Shown: positions 1 to 8,077 of the stretch, piece by piece
Layout of the letters: every line of letters begins with the position of its first letter
Position numbering within the stretch: the stretch's first letter is position 1
From: a virus
Strand: one strand, 5' to 3'
IMG/VR virus record: IMGVR_UViG_3300020469_000185
Location: 1-29,023 of that record
DNA: 29,023 nucleotides
The notes under the pieces: model-generated
What the model was told of the DNA's origin: nothing
The model's database searches: none
What the model saw: only the letters and a program-made list of their open reading frames with translations
Translations under genes and position numbers: made by a program

Positions 1-1505
1 ATACCAGTAGTATCATCAACCACCATTGTAATTGGATCACCACTTACTCCACCACTCACGTATGTTGCCGTTACTGAGGCACCTGCGCCAGCGTCTTTAC
101 CAATTGCTATACATTCTATACTTTGTTCAACGTTACCTGCTTTTTCACCAATTGCTATTGCGTTTGTGGCTTGAGTTGTTTGACCTGCATACTGCCCTAT
201 TGCTATTGCTTTTGTACCTTGACTGGTTTCCCCTGCTTGACTACCTAATGCTACTGCGGCTACTCCTTGTCCTGAGTTACCTGCATTGTTACCTATTGCT
301 TGTGCATAATCACCAACACCGGCTGTTCCTTTACCTATTGCGACTGCTTCTGCACCTGCCGATGCACTCTGTCCTATTGCCACATTAGATGTTGTGCTAT
401 CAAATAATGCTGTATCACCTGCAAGAGCAGTTGTGCTAGTTGTACCCAATGCCAATGCATCAGTAATTCCATAACCTGCTATTGTAGTTGGTTTGCTTGT
501 AAGTGAAGTAAACGCTCCATCAAACAATGCTGTATCACCTGCAAGTGCTGTTGTACTACTTGTACCCAATGCCAATGCATCAGTAATTCCATAACCTGCT
601 ATTGTAGTTGGCTTGCCTGTTAAACTTGCGAATGATTGTGCTGGTACACTTGTTAAGAAATTTGTTCCTGATATTGTTGCCCCAGTGAAGTCAACGCTTG
701 TTGCCCCAGTAAAGTCTACTGCACCTGTGAATGCCGGGGAAGCAGATGATATAGCATCTGTAATTCCATAACCTGCAATAGTTGTCGGTTTACTTGTTAA
801 ATCTGCAAACGCTACACTTGTTAAGAAACTTGTTCCTGTTATTGTTGCACCTGTAAAATCTACTGTTGTGCCGCTTGGGTAATCTACTGTATTGCTTCCA
901 TCACCAATTGTAATTGTTACAGTATTTGAACCACCGATTTTAATTTTACCGTTAGTTCCTGTTCCTGAGCCAGCATTAATAATTGCATCACCACCGTCAC
1001 CTGATGTTGACTGTCCGCCTGCCAGTGTTAAATTTTGTCCATGTGAACTTGTGGCTAGTAACGGACTCATTGCAGATGTTAATAAGTTTCCGCCAATTGT
1101 AATATTATTAATTCCTGTTAAATCATTTGTACCAAAATTGACATCGCTTGAAACTGAAGCACCTGTTAAATCAAGTGTAGATGTAATTGCTAAATTTGCA
1201 AAACTACTGCTAGAAGTTGTAGACGTAACGTTTCCTGTTAAGTCACCTGTTACATTACCTGTTACATTACCTGTTACATTACCGTTTAAATTTCCATTTA
1301 ATATACCATTTACACCATCTACAATTAAAGTACTATCATCAGCAAACACACTGCCTTTGATATCTACTTCTGATGCTGTGTTACTAGAACCTGTAAGTGT
1401 ATATAATTCGTTAAAATTTTCGTTGATTTTAGTAAAAGCACTGCGTAGAGAATCTCCGTTTCCGGAGTCGTTGCTTGTACCTGTGTTAATTAGTTTTTTT
1501 GGCAT
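1..1505 (-). CDS. Fibre/adhesin-like virion structural protein, N-terminal part (runs off the left edge)
   Basis: The gene reads leftward from an ATG at 1505 and stays open to the window edge, so about 501 residues are visible and the C-terminus is missing. The start (MPKKLINTGTSNDSGNGDSL) is followed by a short helix-like stretch and then GNVT/GNLT repeats, a pattern I associate with marine T4-like phage structural proteins. From about residue 370 the protein has repeats of the type AIAIGxxAG (for example AIAIGQYAGQ, AIAIGEKAG, AVALGSQAG), which are characteristic of the head domain of trimeric autotransporter adhesins (YadA type) and also occur in phage fibres. It is therefore probably a trimeric, surface-exposed fibre used in host contact. 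A Shine-Dalgarno-like AAGGGA lies about 12 bases before the start, and a divergent promoter region separates it from the gp14 homologue. The exact role (long or short fibre, or whisker) cannot be told. Confidence 0.8.
   Translation of the reverse strand, partial: MPKKLINTGTSNDSGNGDSLRSAFTKINENFNELYTLTGSSNTASEVDIKGSVFADDSTLIVDGVNGILNGNLNGNVTGNVTGNVTGDLTGNVTSTTSSSSFANLAITSTLDLTGASVSSDVNFGTNDLTGINNITIGGNLLTSAMSPLLATSSHGQNLTLAGGQSTSGDGGDAIINAGSGTGTNGKIKIGGSNTVTITIGDGSNTVDYPSGTTVDFTGATITGTSFLTSVAFADLTSKPTTIAGYGITDAISSASPAFTGAVDFTGATSVDFTGATISGTNFLTSVPAQSFASLTGKPTTIAGYGITDALALGTSSTTALAGDTALFDGAFTSLTSKPTTIAGYGITDALALGTTSTTALAGDTALFDSTTSNVAIGQSASAGAEAVAIGKGTAGVGDYAQAIGNNAGNSGQGVAAVALGSQAGETSQGTKAIAIGQYAGQTTQATNAIAIGEKAGNVEQSIECIAIGKDAGAGASVTATYVSGGVSGDPITMVVDDTTG
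399..620. repeat. Direct tandem repeat, 120-base period
   Basis: Bases 401-500 recur at 521-620 with only a few substitutions, including a long identical core containing cccaatgccaatgcatcagt. A weaker, partial copy appears near 745-795. The repeat lies in the left-edge fibre gene and keeps frame (40 codons per unit), so it duplicates a protein module. Such repeats can change copy number by recombination. Confidence 0.85.
1245..1280. repeat. Three perfect copies of a 12-base unit
   Basis: The unit acctgttacatt occurs three times in a row and encodes Gly-Asn-Val-Thr on the minus strand. Flanking diverged copies (Gly-Asp-Leu-Thr, Gly-Asn-Leu-Asn) extend the array. It sits inside the left-edge fibre gene and is a simple protein repeat, not a CRISPR or origin iteron. 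Confidence 0.85.
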
Positions 1506-1529
1506 GATAATCAGTTCCCTTGTTACTGA

Positions 1530-1537
1530 TATTTATT
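1530..1537 (-). promoter_or_regulatory. Late-promoter-like element for the left-edge fibre gene
   Basis: Read on the minus strand this is AATAAATA, one mismatch from the T4 late promoter TATAAATA. A start about six bases downstream would give a leader of roughly 19 bases containing AAGGGA, so this gene has a normal Shine-Dalgarno leader. It lies back to back with the plus-strand element at 1539-1546. Confidence 0.5.
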
Positions 1538-1538
1538 C

Positions 1539-1546
1539 TATAAATA
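1539..1546 (+). promoter_or_regulatory. Exact T4-type late promoter TATAAATA for the gp14/gp15 pair
   Basis: A perfect TATAAATA lies eight bases before the ATG at 1555. With T4 late-promoter geometry (box at -13 to -6) transcription would start near 1552, leaving a leader of about three bases. No Shine-Dalgarno sequence fits in that space. Confidence 0.65.
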
Positions 1547-1554
1547 CAATTACT

Positions 1555-2736
1555 ATGCCCAGACTCAGTTTATATAAACCGGAGAAATCCGCAGATTATC
1601 GCTTTATAGACAGGAATGTTAACGAATCCTTTCAAGTAGGCGGTACAGACATATTCATACACAAGTACGAAGGTCCTATCGATCCTGGTGCTGATAAAAG
1701 CACCCCAAGTCAACCTTATGGAACAAACGATATACCTGAGACAAAAATACAAGATTTATTGTTTTTAGAAAATAGAGATAGAAAATATTCAGATGATGTG
1801 TATGTTATCCGCGGTATTTACAACGTACAAGATTTAGACTTTGATCTTTCACAATTTGGAATGTTCTTACAAAATGATACTATTTTTATAACATTTCATA
1901 TGAATAACAGTGTTGAAAATTTAGGTAGAAAATTAATGAGTGGTGATGTATTAGAACTACCACACTTAAAAGATGAATATGCACTTAATGATTATGGTGT
2001 TTCACTTAAACGTTTTTATGTAATAGAAGATGTAAGTCGTCCGAGTGAAGGATTCAGTCAAACTTGGTATCCACATTTATTAAGAGCAAAATGTAAACCA
2101 ATATTAGATAGCCAAGAATTTAAAGAAATTTTTGATAAAGATAGTGGAGAAGGAACAGGATCTACTATACGTGATGTCTTATCAACATACGAAAAAGAAA
2201 TGCAGATTAACGAAGCAGTGTTGAATCAAGCAAATGAAGATATAACTGGAGATCCAAATCAACCAGTAGTAGGTGGATATGATACAAAACAATATTTTGT
2301 AGTACCAACTGATGACAGTGGTAATGTGTTAACTGAAGAAGGATCGCAGACAGATATTAAAGTAGATACTACTAAATTAGATGCAAGTGCAATTTTAAAA
2401 TCTGCTAAAAACAACTATTATGTTGGTTACTTAACAGATGATGGATTACCTACTAACGGAAAACCATACGGATTTGGTTCACAGTTTCCTCAAGGTGCTG
2501 TAGAAGGTGAATTTTTTCTTAGAACAGATTATTTTCCAAACAGATTGTTTAGATACAATGGAAGACGATGGACTAAATTTGAGGATAATGTAAGAGTACA
2601 AACACCAAGTAGCGATACTGCACAAAACCAAATTGGTACTTTTGTTAATAATGACAAGAAGCAAACAATTAATAATAAAGAAGTTGAGCAACGTCAAGCA
2701 TTGTCACAAGTACTTAAACCAAAGGCAGATAATTAA
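1555..2736 (+). CDS. 14: Neck protein, T4 gp14 family
   Basis: This protein of 393 residues (MPRLSLYKPEKSADYRFIDR...) resembles from memory the neck protein gp14 of marine T4-like phages. Recognisable blocks are QVGGTDIFIHKY, IQDLLFLENRDRKY, DFDLSQFGMFL, GDVLELPHLKDEYAL and FSQTWYPHLLRAKC. In T4, gp14 forms the neck with gp13 and joins the filled head to the tail. The frame is open far upstream, to 892, but that stretch is antisense to the fibre gene; the ATG at 1555 sits directly after an exact late promoter and begins the conserved sequence. Its stop overlaps the gp15-like start (TAATG at 2734-2738), which suggests translational coupling. The order 14-15 matches T4. The C-terminal third is less conserved-looking and longer than in T4, as I expect for marine relatives. 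Confidence 0.8.
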   Translation: MPRLSLYKPEKSADYRFIDRNVNESFQVGGTDIFIHKYEGPIDPGADKSTPSQPYGTNDIPETKIQDLLFLENRDRKYSDDVYVIRGIYNVQDLDFDLSQFGMFLQNDTIFITFHMNNSVENLGRKLMSGDVLELPHLKDEYALNDYGVSLKRFYVIEDVSRPSEGFSQTWYPHLLRAKCKPILDSQEFKEIFDKDSGEGTGSTIRDVLSTYEKEMQINEAVLNQANEDITGDPNQPVVGGYDTKQYFVVPTDDSGNVLTEEGSQTDIKVDTTKLDASAILKSAKNNYYVGYLTDDGLPTNGKPYGFGSQFPQGAVEGEFFLRTDYFPNRLFRYNGRRWTKFEDNVRVQTPSSDTAQNQIGTFVNNDKKQTINNKEVEQRQALSQVLKPKADN

Positions 2737-4163
2737 TGCAACATTTTTATGATGGACAAATAAGACGCTTTGTAACACAGTTTGTTCGTGTTATGAGTAA
2801 CTTTAGTTACAAAGATAGTGCAGGCACTTTACGTAAGATACCAACAAGTTACGGAAATCTTACTAGACAAGTAGCACATATTATTAGAGACAACAGTGAA
2901 AACAAAGTTGTAAGTGCTCCTCGTGTTAGTTGTTACATAACAGGATTAGAATATGCAAGAGACAGAGTACAAAATCCAACTCATGTAAGTAAAGTTCATT
3001 TACGTGAAAGAGATTATGATGCTACTACGGGTGAATATACCTCTGCACAAGGACCAGGATATACAGTTGAAAGATTAATGCCTGTACCATTTAACTTGCA
3101 AATGAAATGTGATGTATGGAGTACTAACACTGATCAAAAATTACAAATTATGGAACAAATGCTGGTATTGTTTAATCCTAGTTTAGAAATACAAAGCACA
3201 GCAAACTATGTTGACTGGACAAGTTTAAGTTTAATTGAACTTCAAAGTGTAAACTTTAGTACTAGATCTATTCCTCAAGGAACAGAAACAGAAATTGATA
3301 TTGGAGAACTTACATTTACAATGCCTATATGGATTACACCTCCAGCAAAAGTAAAACAGTTAGGTGTAATTGAAAAAATTGTAATGAGTGTATTTGACGA
3401 AACAGGAAGTATTTCAGACGGTATTATTGACGCCGCTGATCCAATGGCAACAGTGAATGTTACACCAGGAAACTTTGGCTTGTTAGTATTAAACAATACT
3501 GCTAAATTATTAGCACCTGCTGAAGGAGTATCAGAACCAACACCAGGTAACTTTGATAGAACCGGAGAGGCTGTTAGTTGGTTTAAACTATTAGATCAAT
3601 ATCCAGGCAAATTTAGAGCAGGGTTAAGTACAATAAGATTAGCAAAAGCAGACGGCAACGAAATAGTTGCAACAGCAAGTGTAAATCCAACTGATGACAC
3701 ACAAATAGTTTTAAACTTTGATAGTGATACAGTGCCTGGAAACACAATTCTTACAGACAGTGTTGCTAGTAGAGGAACTATTGATGCTATAATTGATCCA
3801 TTAACATTTAATCCAGACTTAGACAACCTAGCACAAGGTACACGTTATCTAATTCTAAATGACATACATCAACACTTAAAGAATGACAGTTCAGATTCTA
3901 ATATGAATGCTTGGCAAAATGCAGATGGTACAGTTGTACAAGCAAGTACAAACGATATCATTACATGGAATGGAAGCAACTGGGAAATTACTTTTGATGC
4001 AGGTTCTAATGATGAGCGTGCCGATTCTAGCGTAGCACAGACCCCTGTCTACATAACTAATACATATACAGGAGTACAGTACAAGTTCACAAATGATGCT
4101 GGCGCCTGGTTAAAAAGTTATGAAGGTGAGTATTTAAAAGGGTCATGGCGACTAGTACTATAA
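2736..4163 (+). CDS. 15: Tail sheath stabiliser/tail completion protein, T4 gp15 family
   Basis: A protein of 475 residues. Its beginning (MQHFYDGQIRRFVTQFVRVMSNF) parallels the T4 gp15 start, with an aromatic YFY-type motif, then RR and a following helix. The blocks PVPFNLQMKCDVWS, QIMEQMLVLFNPSLEIQ and WITPPAKVKQLGVI match the T4 pattern of a polar body, an EQILPYFQP-type segment and a PP near the end of the core. In T4, gp15 caps the tail tube and sheath and contacts the neck. T4 gp15 is about 270 residues; here about 200 residues follow the core (from about 215), a probable extra domain rich in Asn, Asp and Thr. Start and stop are coupled to neighbours: TAATG with gp14 upstream, and a 19-base overlap with the Nudix gene downstream. 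Confidence 0.75.
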   Translation: MQHFYDGQIRRFVTQFVRVMSNFSYKDSAGTLRKIPTSYGNLTRQVAHIIRDNSENKVVSAPRVSCYITGLEYARDRVQNPTHVSKVHLRERDYDATTGEYTSAQGPGYTVERLMPVPFNLQMKCDVWSTNTDQKLQIMEQMLVLFNPSLEIQSTANYVDWTSLSLIELQSVNFSTRSIPQGTETEIDIGELTFTMPIWITPPAKVKQLGVIEKIVMSVFDETGSISDGIIDAADPMATVNVTPGNFGLLVLNNTAKLLAPAEGVSEPTPGNFDRTGEAVSWFKLLDQYPGKFRAGLSTIRLAKADGNEIVATASVNPTDDTQIVLNFDSDTVPGNTILTDSVASRGTIDAIIDPLTFNPDLDNLAQGTRYLILNDIHQHLKNDSSDSNMNAWQNADGTVVQASTNDIITWNGSNWEITFDAGSNDERADSSVAQTPVYITNTYTGVQYKFTNDAGAWLKSYEGEYLKGSWRLVL

Positions 4164-4591
4164 AAGATAAAAACATTGTTTGCAGTGGAGCATTATTTTA
4201 TGCTCGTAATACCAAACGATTTCTATTCTTAGAACGAACTAAAACAAAAACTGCTGGACAGTGGGGACTTGTTGGTGGAATGGCTGAAGGAAATGAAACT
4301 CCGTGGACAGCACTTGAACGTGAAATAAGTGAAGAAGTTGGAAAAACTCCAACAATTAAAAAAGTTATTCCTTTAGAAATGTTTACATCAAACGATAGTA
4401 AATTTCATTTTCATACATACCTTGCTATTATTGATAATGAATTCATTCCTACATTAAATGACGAACATAGTGGTTATGCTTGGACTAATGTTAATTGTTG
4501 GCCTAAACCATTACACGTAGGATTGCGTAATACATTACAAAATCGTGTAATAAAAGACAAGTTACAAACAGTTTTAGATTTAATTGTTTAA
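4145..4591 (+). CDS. Nudix hydrolase
   Basis: A 148-residue protein with a Nudix box at residues 45-67: Gly45, Glu51, then REISEEVG at 59-66, matching Gx5Ex7REUxEExGU except that the last hydrophobic position is Lys. The Nudix glutamates bind the divalent metals that hydrolyse nucleoside diphosphates linked to another group, such as dNTPs, NADH, ADP-ribose or mRNA caps; the substrate cannot be told. The N-terminal strand (IVCSGALFYARNTKRFLFLERT) and the WGLVGG entry to the box are typical. It overlaps the end of the gp15-like gene by 19 bases in another frame, so it is probably cotranscribed with virion genes. Its 3' end overlaps the converging oxygenase gene by four bases. Nudix proteins are common phage accessory genes. 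Confidence 0.85.
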   Translation: MATSTIKDKNIVCSGALFYARNTKRFLFLERTKTKTAGQWGLVGGMAEGNETPWTALEREISEEVGKTPTIKKVIPLEMFTSNDSKFHFHTYLAIIDNEFIPTLNDEHSGYAWTNVNCWPKPLHVGLRNTLQNRVIKDKLQTVLDLIV

Positions 4592-5187
4592 GTTACGTTT
4601 GATAAATCAAGATAGTTATAATCCATCTTAATACCTAAACTTTTTGGAAGTATATTGAACGCAATAGTTACACGTTCTTTATCGCTTGGTTGACTATCAT
4701 GTACTAGATAACTTGGAAATAATAATAATCTTCCAGGCATAGCATTGATAGTAAATATTTCACTTGTGAATGCAGTATTTTCTGCACTACTAGTTTTTAT
4801 AATTTGTCTTGTTTTATCGTGATTGTAAATTCTAGTTGGAGTATTTTCTTCAAAATACAATACACCACTTATTAAACTATTTGAATGAAAATGTGAATAG
4901 ATATTTCCACCTTCTTTTTCGTCAGTGTTTGGTGCATACTTATTACCCCACATCTGAGTAATAAAATATTCTTCTTTTCTCCAACCTACTGTTTCACTAA
5001 ATGCACATGCACTATCTAAAATACTTTTTACAGTATCTTTCATATAATCTTTTTTATGTAAGTCATCTTCACTTTGTAAGAAATTATCACCTTGTACCCA
5101 ATTTATTTTGGATATATCTGGAAGATCAATAGTTGTGGTTGCAATTGGTATTGGAAAGATACCGCTAATGTTCAGTTCATTCTTCAT
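4588..5187 (-). CDS. 2OG-Fe(II) oxygenase-like protein (PF13759/TIGR02466 type)
   Basis: A 199-residue protein with the family pattern SGIFPIPIATT at the N-terminus, HFHSNSLISGVLYF at 99-112, GRLLLFPSYLVHDSQPSDKERVTIAFN at 152-178. The likely metal ligands are His99, His101 and His163, and Arg172 is the expected 2-oxoglutarate anchor. The usual acidic ligand of HxD/E is replaced by His, a feature shared with three other genes here. These enzymes normally use Fe(II), O2 and 2-oxoglutarate to hydroxylate an unknown substrate. It has its own promoter-like element directly before the ATG (5193-5200), runs opposite to its neighbours and overlaps the Nudix gene tail to tail. Confidence 0.8.
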   Translation of the reverse strand: MKNELNISGIFPIPIATTTIDLPDISKINWVQGDNFLQSEDDLHKKDYMKDTVKSILDSACAFSETVGWRKEEYFITQMWGNKYAPNTDEKEGGNIYSHFHSNSLISGVLYFEENTPTRIYNHDKTRQIIKTSSAENTAFTSEIFTINAMPGRLLLFPSYLVHDSQPSDKERVTIAFNILPKSLGIKMDYNYLDLSNVT

Positions 5188-5192
5188 ACAAA

Positions 5193-5200
5193 TAGTTATA
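5193..5200 (-). promoter_or_regulatory. Late-promoter-like element, predicted leaderless start of the 5187 oxygenase gene
   Basis: On the minus strand TATAACTA (one mismatch from TATAAATA) is followed by five bases, TTTGT, and then ATG. T4 late-promoter geometry puts the first transcribed base on the A of the start codon. No Shine-Dalgarno sequence is present. Confidence 0.5.
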
Positions 5201-5201
5201 T

Positions 5202-5209
5202 AATAAGTA
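5202..5209 (+). promoter_or_regulatory. Late-promoter-like element before the DUF6065-like gene
   Basis: AATAAGTA (two mismatches from TATAAATA) lies eight bases before the ATG at 5218, giving a predicted three-base leader. The divergent gap to the oxygenase gene is only 30 bases, so both promoters must sit here. Confidence 0.4.
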
Positions 5210-5217
5210 CTACTACA

Positions 5218-5943
5218 ATGGACAAACTGAAGATTAAATTTACTAAACCCCCCGGAGCAATTAATAGTTTAACAGCACAACAAGTAGTTGTTGATAAATT
5301 TGAAGATTGGGAAGAAATTCCTGATCCTATGCCTGCTACAAAGATGGTACCTGATTGGTTTAAACAAACTAAACCATTAGGAGGTCCTATTGATACTATG
5401 CCTACTATTAAGAAATGCCCACCATTTTTAGATGCAATAACATCGGGGTATATAATTAATTTTTGTTCTACACTTAATGTTAAACGTATTACAGATTCAC
5501 AAGTTTCTAAAACAGGTAAAGGATCAATGTTTATGAGTTCACATGCTATTGGGCAGTTTGAAAATGCTCCGTGGTATGGCAAACCTGTATTAAAATTTGC
5601 TAGTCCGTGGATTATTGAAACACCACCAGGTTGGAGTTGCTTTTTTACTCACCCACTAAATGTTCCAAATGATCAATATCATATGTTGAGTGGTATAGTT
5701 GATACAGACTCATACAGAGTTCCTGTTAATTTTCCTTTTATAATGAATACGCCTTTAGGAGGAGAATTTAATTTTGATACTAAAACTCCAATGGTACAAG
5801 TTATTCCTTTTAAAAGACAAGATTGGGAAATGGAAGTTGGTACAACAGATTGGAACGAATGGAAGAGTCATCAAGGAGTATTAGGAAACTCTGGTGACGA
5901 GGCTTATAAAAAGAACTTTCATGTAAAGAAAAAATTTACTTAG
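5218..5943 (+). CDS. Conserved hypothetical protein, DUF6065-like
   Basis: A 241-residue soluble protein with no signal peptide or membrane segment. The segments [20 protein letters not shown] (about 34-53), [20 protein letters not shown] (63-82) and the later [20 protein letters not shown] and [14 protein letters not shown] recall, from memory, the DUF6065 family found in marine phages and some bacteria; the function of that family is not known to me. Earlier in-frame starts from 5092 are antisense to the oxygenase gene, and the ATG at 5218 follows a promoter-like element. The 3' end overlaps the converging J-domain gene by eight bases. Its placement between oxygenase genes suggests the same accessory programme, but that is inference. 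Confidence 0.6.
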   Translation: MDKLKIKFTKPPGAINSLTAQQVVVDKFEDWEEIPDPMPATKMVPDWFKQTKPLGGPIDTMPTIKKCPPFLDAITSGYIINFCSTLNVKRITDSQVSKTGKGSMFMSSHAIGQFENAPWYGKPVLKFASPWIIETPPGWSCFFTHPLNVPNDQYHMLSGIVDTDSYRVPVNFPFIMNTPLGGEFNFDTKTPMVQVIPFKRQDWEMEVGTTDWNEWKSHQGVLGNSGDEAYKKNFHVKKKFT

Positions 5944-6244
5944 GAGTAATTGTAACAGTACCCATACCCTGTTTTACTTCAAACTTAATATCTTTATCAT
6001 CGCCTACAACTTGAATGTCAGGCCCACTAATACGCACAAGGTTAATCATTATATCGTAACGACTGCGTTTATCAGGGTTACTTAATATATCATATGCTTC
6101 TTTAACTTTTTGAAAAACTTTTGGATCACCTTTTCTATCAGGGTGAGTTTTCATAGACAATTTTCTGTATGCTTCTTTAATTTCACTTTGAGAAGCACTA
6201 GCGTTAACGCCTAAAACTTTATATAAATTATCTTCTTGCGTCAT
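5936..6244 (-). CDS. Stand-alone J-domain (DnaJ-like) protein
   Basis: A 102-residue protein. Residues 6-64 form a J domain: [20 protein letters not shown], the HPD motif at 34-36, then [17 protein letters not shown]. The HPD motif stimulates the ATPase of DnaK/Hsp70. There is no glycine-rich region, zinc finger or substrate-binding domain; the tail of about 38 residues ends in a short strand-rich stretch. It could direct the host DnaK to a phage protein, for example during fibre folding or assembly, but the partner is unknown. The start overlaps the end of the upstream gene by 17 bases, so the two are probably cotranscribed from the exact late promoter at 6578-6585. Confidence 0.88.
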   Translation of the reverse strand: MTQEDNLYKVLGVNASASQSEIKEAYRKLSMKTHPDRKGDPKVFQKVKEAYDILSNPDKRSRYDIMINLVRISGPDIQVVGDDKDIKFEVKQGMGTVTITPK

Positions 6245-6572
6245 AGAGCAAATCGATTTCAGTAATTGAAATTTTAGCGTCTACAAACGTACTATCTTCG
6301 CCGTATTTAATTGGCTTAACTGCAATAAACCCACCACGAACGTTTGGCATTATTTCAATACAGTTAGGTGGAATGATAAGATCATAAGTTTCAGCAGTAA
6401 TTAATTCGTTTAGTGAATTTTCATCTGTTGTAAATCTTAAATGAAATGCTGAATTACTTGTTGCTATTCTTACTTGTTCAGTAAAGAATGGCCCCATTCT
6501 AAAACTTACATCACCTGTGACGTCTGTTACTTCATATACGTTGGTTGTATAAAATCTTTTAATCATGCTCAT
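6228..6572 (-). CDS. Hypothetical small protein, first gene of a two-gene unit with the J-domain gene
   Basis: I do not recognise a family. The 114 residues alternate polar and hydrophobic positions as in a beta-sandwich, with no membrane segment or signal peptide ([38 protein letters not shown]). A second in-frame ATG lies two codons in (6566). The first ATG is favoured because an exact TATAAATA ends five bases before it, the same spacing seen at other starts here; with the second ATG the leader would be six bases. Neither has a Shine-Dalgarno sequence. The gene is followed by, and overlaps, the J-domain gene. It could be a small virion or assembly protein; this is a guess. Confidence 0.65.
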   Translation of the reverse strand: MSMIKRFYTTNVYEVTDVTGDVSFRMGPFFTEQVRIATSNSAFHLRFTTDENSLNELITAETYDLIIPPNCIEIMPNVRGGFIAVKPIKYGEDSTFVDAKISITEIDLLYDARR

Positions 6573-6577
6573 ACAAC

Positions 6578-6585
6578 TATTTATA
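6578..6585 (-). promoter_or_regulatory. Exact T4-type late promoter TATAAATA overlapping the halogenase stop codon
   Basis: The minus strand reads TATAAATA, then GTTGT, then ATG at 6572. The box overlaps the TAA stop of the upstream halogenase gene (6581-6583). Transcription is predicted to begin on the A of the ATG. It would drive the 114-residue protein and the J-domain protein. Confidence 0.65.
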
Positions 6586-8077
6586 TGTTCTTATACCATT
6601 TTGTGAGATAGTCATAATGGTTGTCTAAGTCACGCATTGTACGATCTATACGATAGTTTTCACTATCAACATAACTTTCTGAATATTTCAAATAATCATC
6701 ACTCATAAAAGAAATACTTTTGTCATAAAAGTCACTGCCGTATAACATTTCAAACCATTGTCCTGTATGAAACATACTAGTGATCCCAGGTAAGAACATA
6801 CTATCCTTTGGACCAGGTACAAACATTTCTAATCTTTTCTTACATGTATCAGGAAGTTCTTTGCTTGTAACATCTCTCCAAAATTGTGTGTCTTTTCTAG
6901 AAGCAAATTTATAGTGTGTAAAAATAAAATCTCTAATTTCATAGTACATTGCTAACCATTGATTGTTAATATAATGTAAATTATCCTTACCCCATGCACC
7001 ATCACTAAATCTTAAACTCTCTACTAAAAATTCAACTGACTTTGTAGTAAATGTTATTCCTGTTGCTTCTAATGGTTCTACAAATCCTGCACTTAATCCT
7101 ATTGCTACTACGTTATCGTGTGCAATACCTTCGTGTGTACCAATACGCATTTCTAAATGATTTGCAGGAGCATCAAACTCGCCAATTGCTTCGCGTAATT
7201 CTGCTTCTGCATCTTCTTTTGAACAGTATGCATCACTGTAAACATAGCCATTACCAATACGATCATAAGTTGGAATAGTCCAACGCCAACCGTTTTTCAT
7301 AGTAGTTGCTTTTGTATAAGGATGACATTCTTCTTGTGGATTAGTATATTGTGTAGGAATAGCAACTGCTCTATTACATGGTAAATTTTCACTTTCGTCT
7401 ATATATCTAACACCTAATGTTTTTCCTAATAATAAACTTTTAAATCCACTACAGTCTATGTATAAATCTGCGTGGTATTCAGCACCAGAAGCATCACGTA
7501 AACATTTTATACCTTGTTCAAACGTATCTACTTCAGTAATTTCTGTGTCAACAATGTCAATTTTATCTTTAATATTTTCTTTTACTGCTTCGCCAATTTT
7601 ATGTGCATCAAAGTGTACAGCGTCCCATGATGGTGTAAGGAACCCATGTGTAAAATCCATAACATGACTTAGTTTTGGAGATTTATTTGCTTTAGCAAGT
7701 TTATAACTTTGTACAAAGTTGAAAAATTCTTTTTTACTTTTACCTAACCAATAATTAAATGTTGGAATTTCAGGACCTAATACAAAACTTCCATAATCGT
7801 CATTGTCTACAAAATAAGGCTCATCACTCCAGCCGTTAAATTCTACACCTAACTTATATGTTGCTCTGGCAGATTTCATCCAATCAACTGGCTGTAATCC
7901 ACACTTACGTAAAAACTCTGTAGTGTAAGGCTGTGTACCTTCTCCTACTCCAACAATACCAATCTTACTACTTTCAATTAGTTGTATCTTTACTGCACCT
8001 GGTATTGTGTTTCTTAAATATGCGGCTGTTAAGTATCCACTTGTTCCGCCACCTAATATACAAATATTTTTAATCAT
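6581..8077 (-). CDS. Flavin-dependent (tryptophan-type) halogenase
   Basis: A 498-residue protein of full family length. The FAD-binding GxGxxG is GGGTSG at 9-14; GVGEGTQP at 43-50 is the second flavin motif; Lys75 (ATYKLGVEF) matches the catalytic lysine of PrnA/RebH; GWRWTIP at 263-269 is the WxWxIP signature; and GFVEPLEATG at 331-340 holds the conserved glutamates. All hallmark residues are present, so it should be active with FADH2, O2 and halide, through hypohalous acid. The substrate need not be tryptophan; a cyanophage relative (VirX1) was reported to iodinate varied aromatics. No flavin reductase is visible, so the host would have to supply FADH2. It is the last gene of a coupled run: its ATG overlaps the upstream stop as ATGA, with GGAG six bases before. 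Confidence 0.92.
   Translation of the reverse strand: MIKNICILGGGTSGYLTAAYLRNTIPGAVKIQLIESSKIGIVGVGEGTQPYTTEFLRKCGLQPVDWMKSARATYKLGVEFNGWSDEPYFVDNDDYGSFVLGPEIPTFNYWLGKSKKEFFNFVQSYKLAKANKSPKLSHVMDFTHGFLTPSWDAVHFDAHKIGEAVKENIKDKIDIVDTEITEVDTFEQGIKCLRDASGAEYHADLYIDCSGFKSLLLGKTLGVRYIDESENLPCNRAVAIPTQYTNPQEECHPYTKATTMKNGWRWTIPTYDRIGNGYVYSDAYCSKEDAEAELREAIGEFDAPANHLEMRIGTHEGIAHDNVVAIGLSAGFVEPLEATGITFTTKSVEFLVESLRFSDGAWGKDNLHYINNQWLAMYYEIRDFIFTHYKFASRKDTQFWRDVTSKELPDTCKKRLEMFVPGPKDSMFLPGITSMFHTGQWFEMLYGSDFYDKSISFMSDDYLKYSESYVDSENYRIDRTMRDLDNHYDYLTKWYKNI

Noticed and set aside
1245-1280. 12-base repeats as CRISPR, iteron or attachment site
   Set aside because: The units are contiguous, have no spacers, stay in frame and encode GNVT repeats of a fibre.
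892-1554. Upstream extension of the gp14 frame (open from 892)
   Set aside because: It is antisense to the left-edge fibre gene, gives a low-complexity Val/Pro/Leu-rich translation, and lies before the exact late promoter at 1539-1546. The conserved protein starts at 1555.
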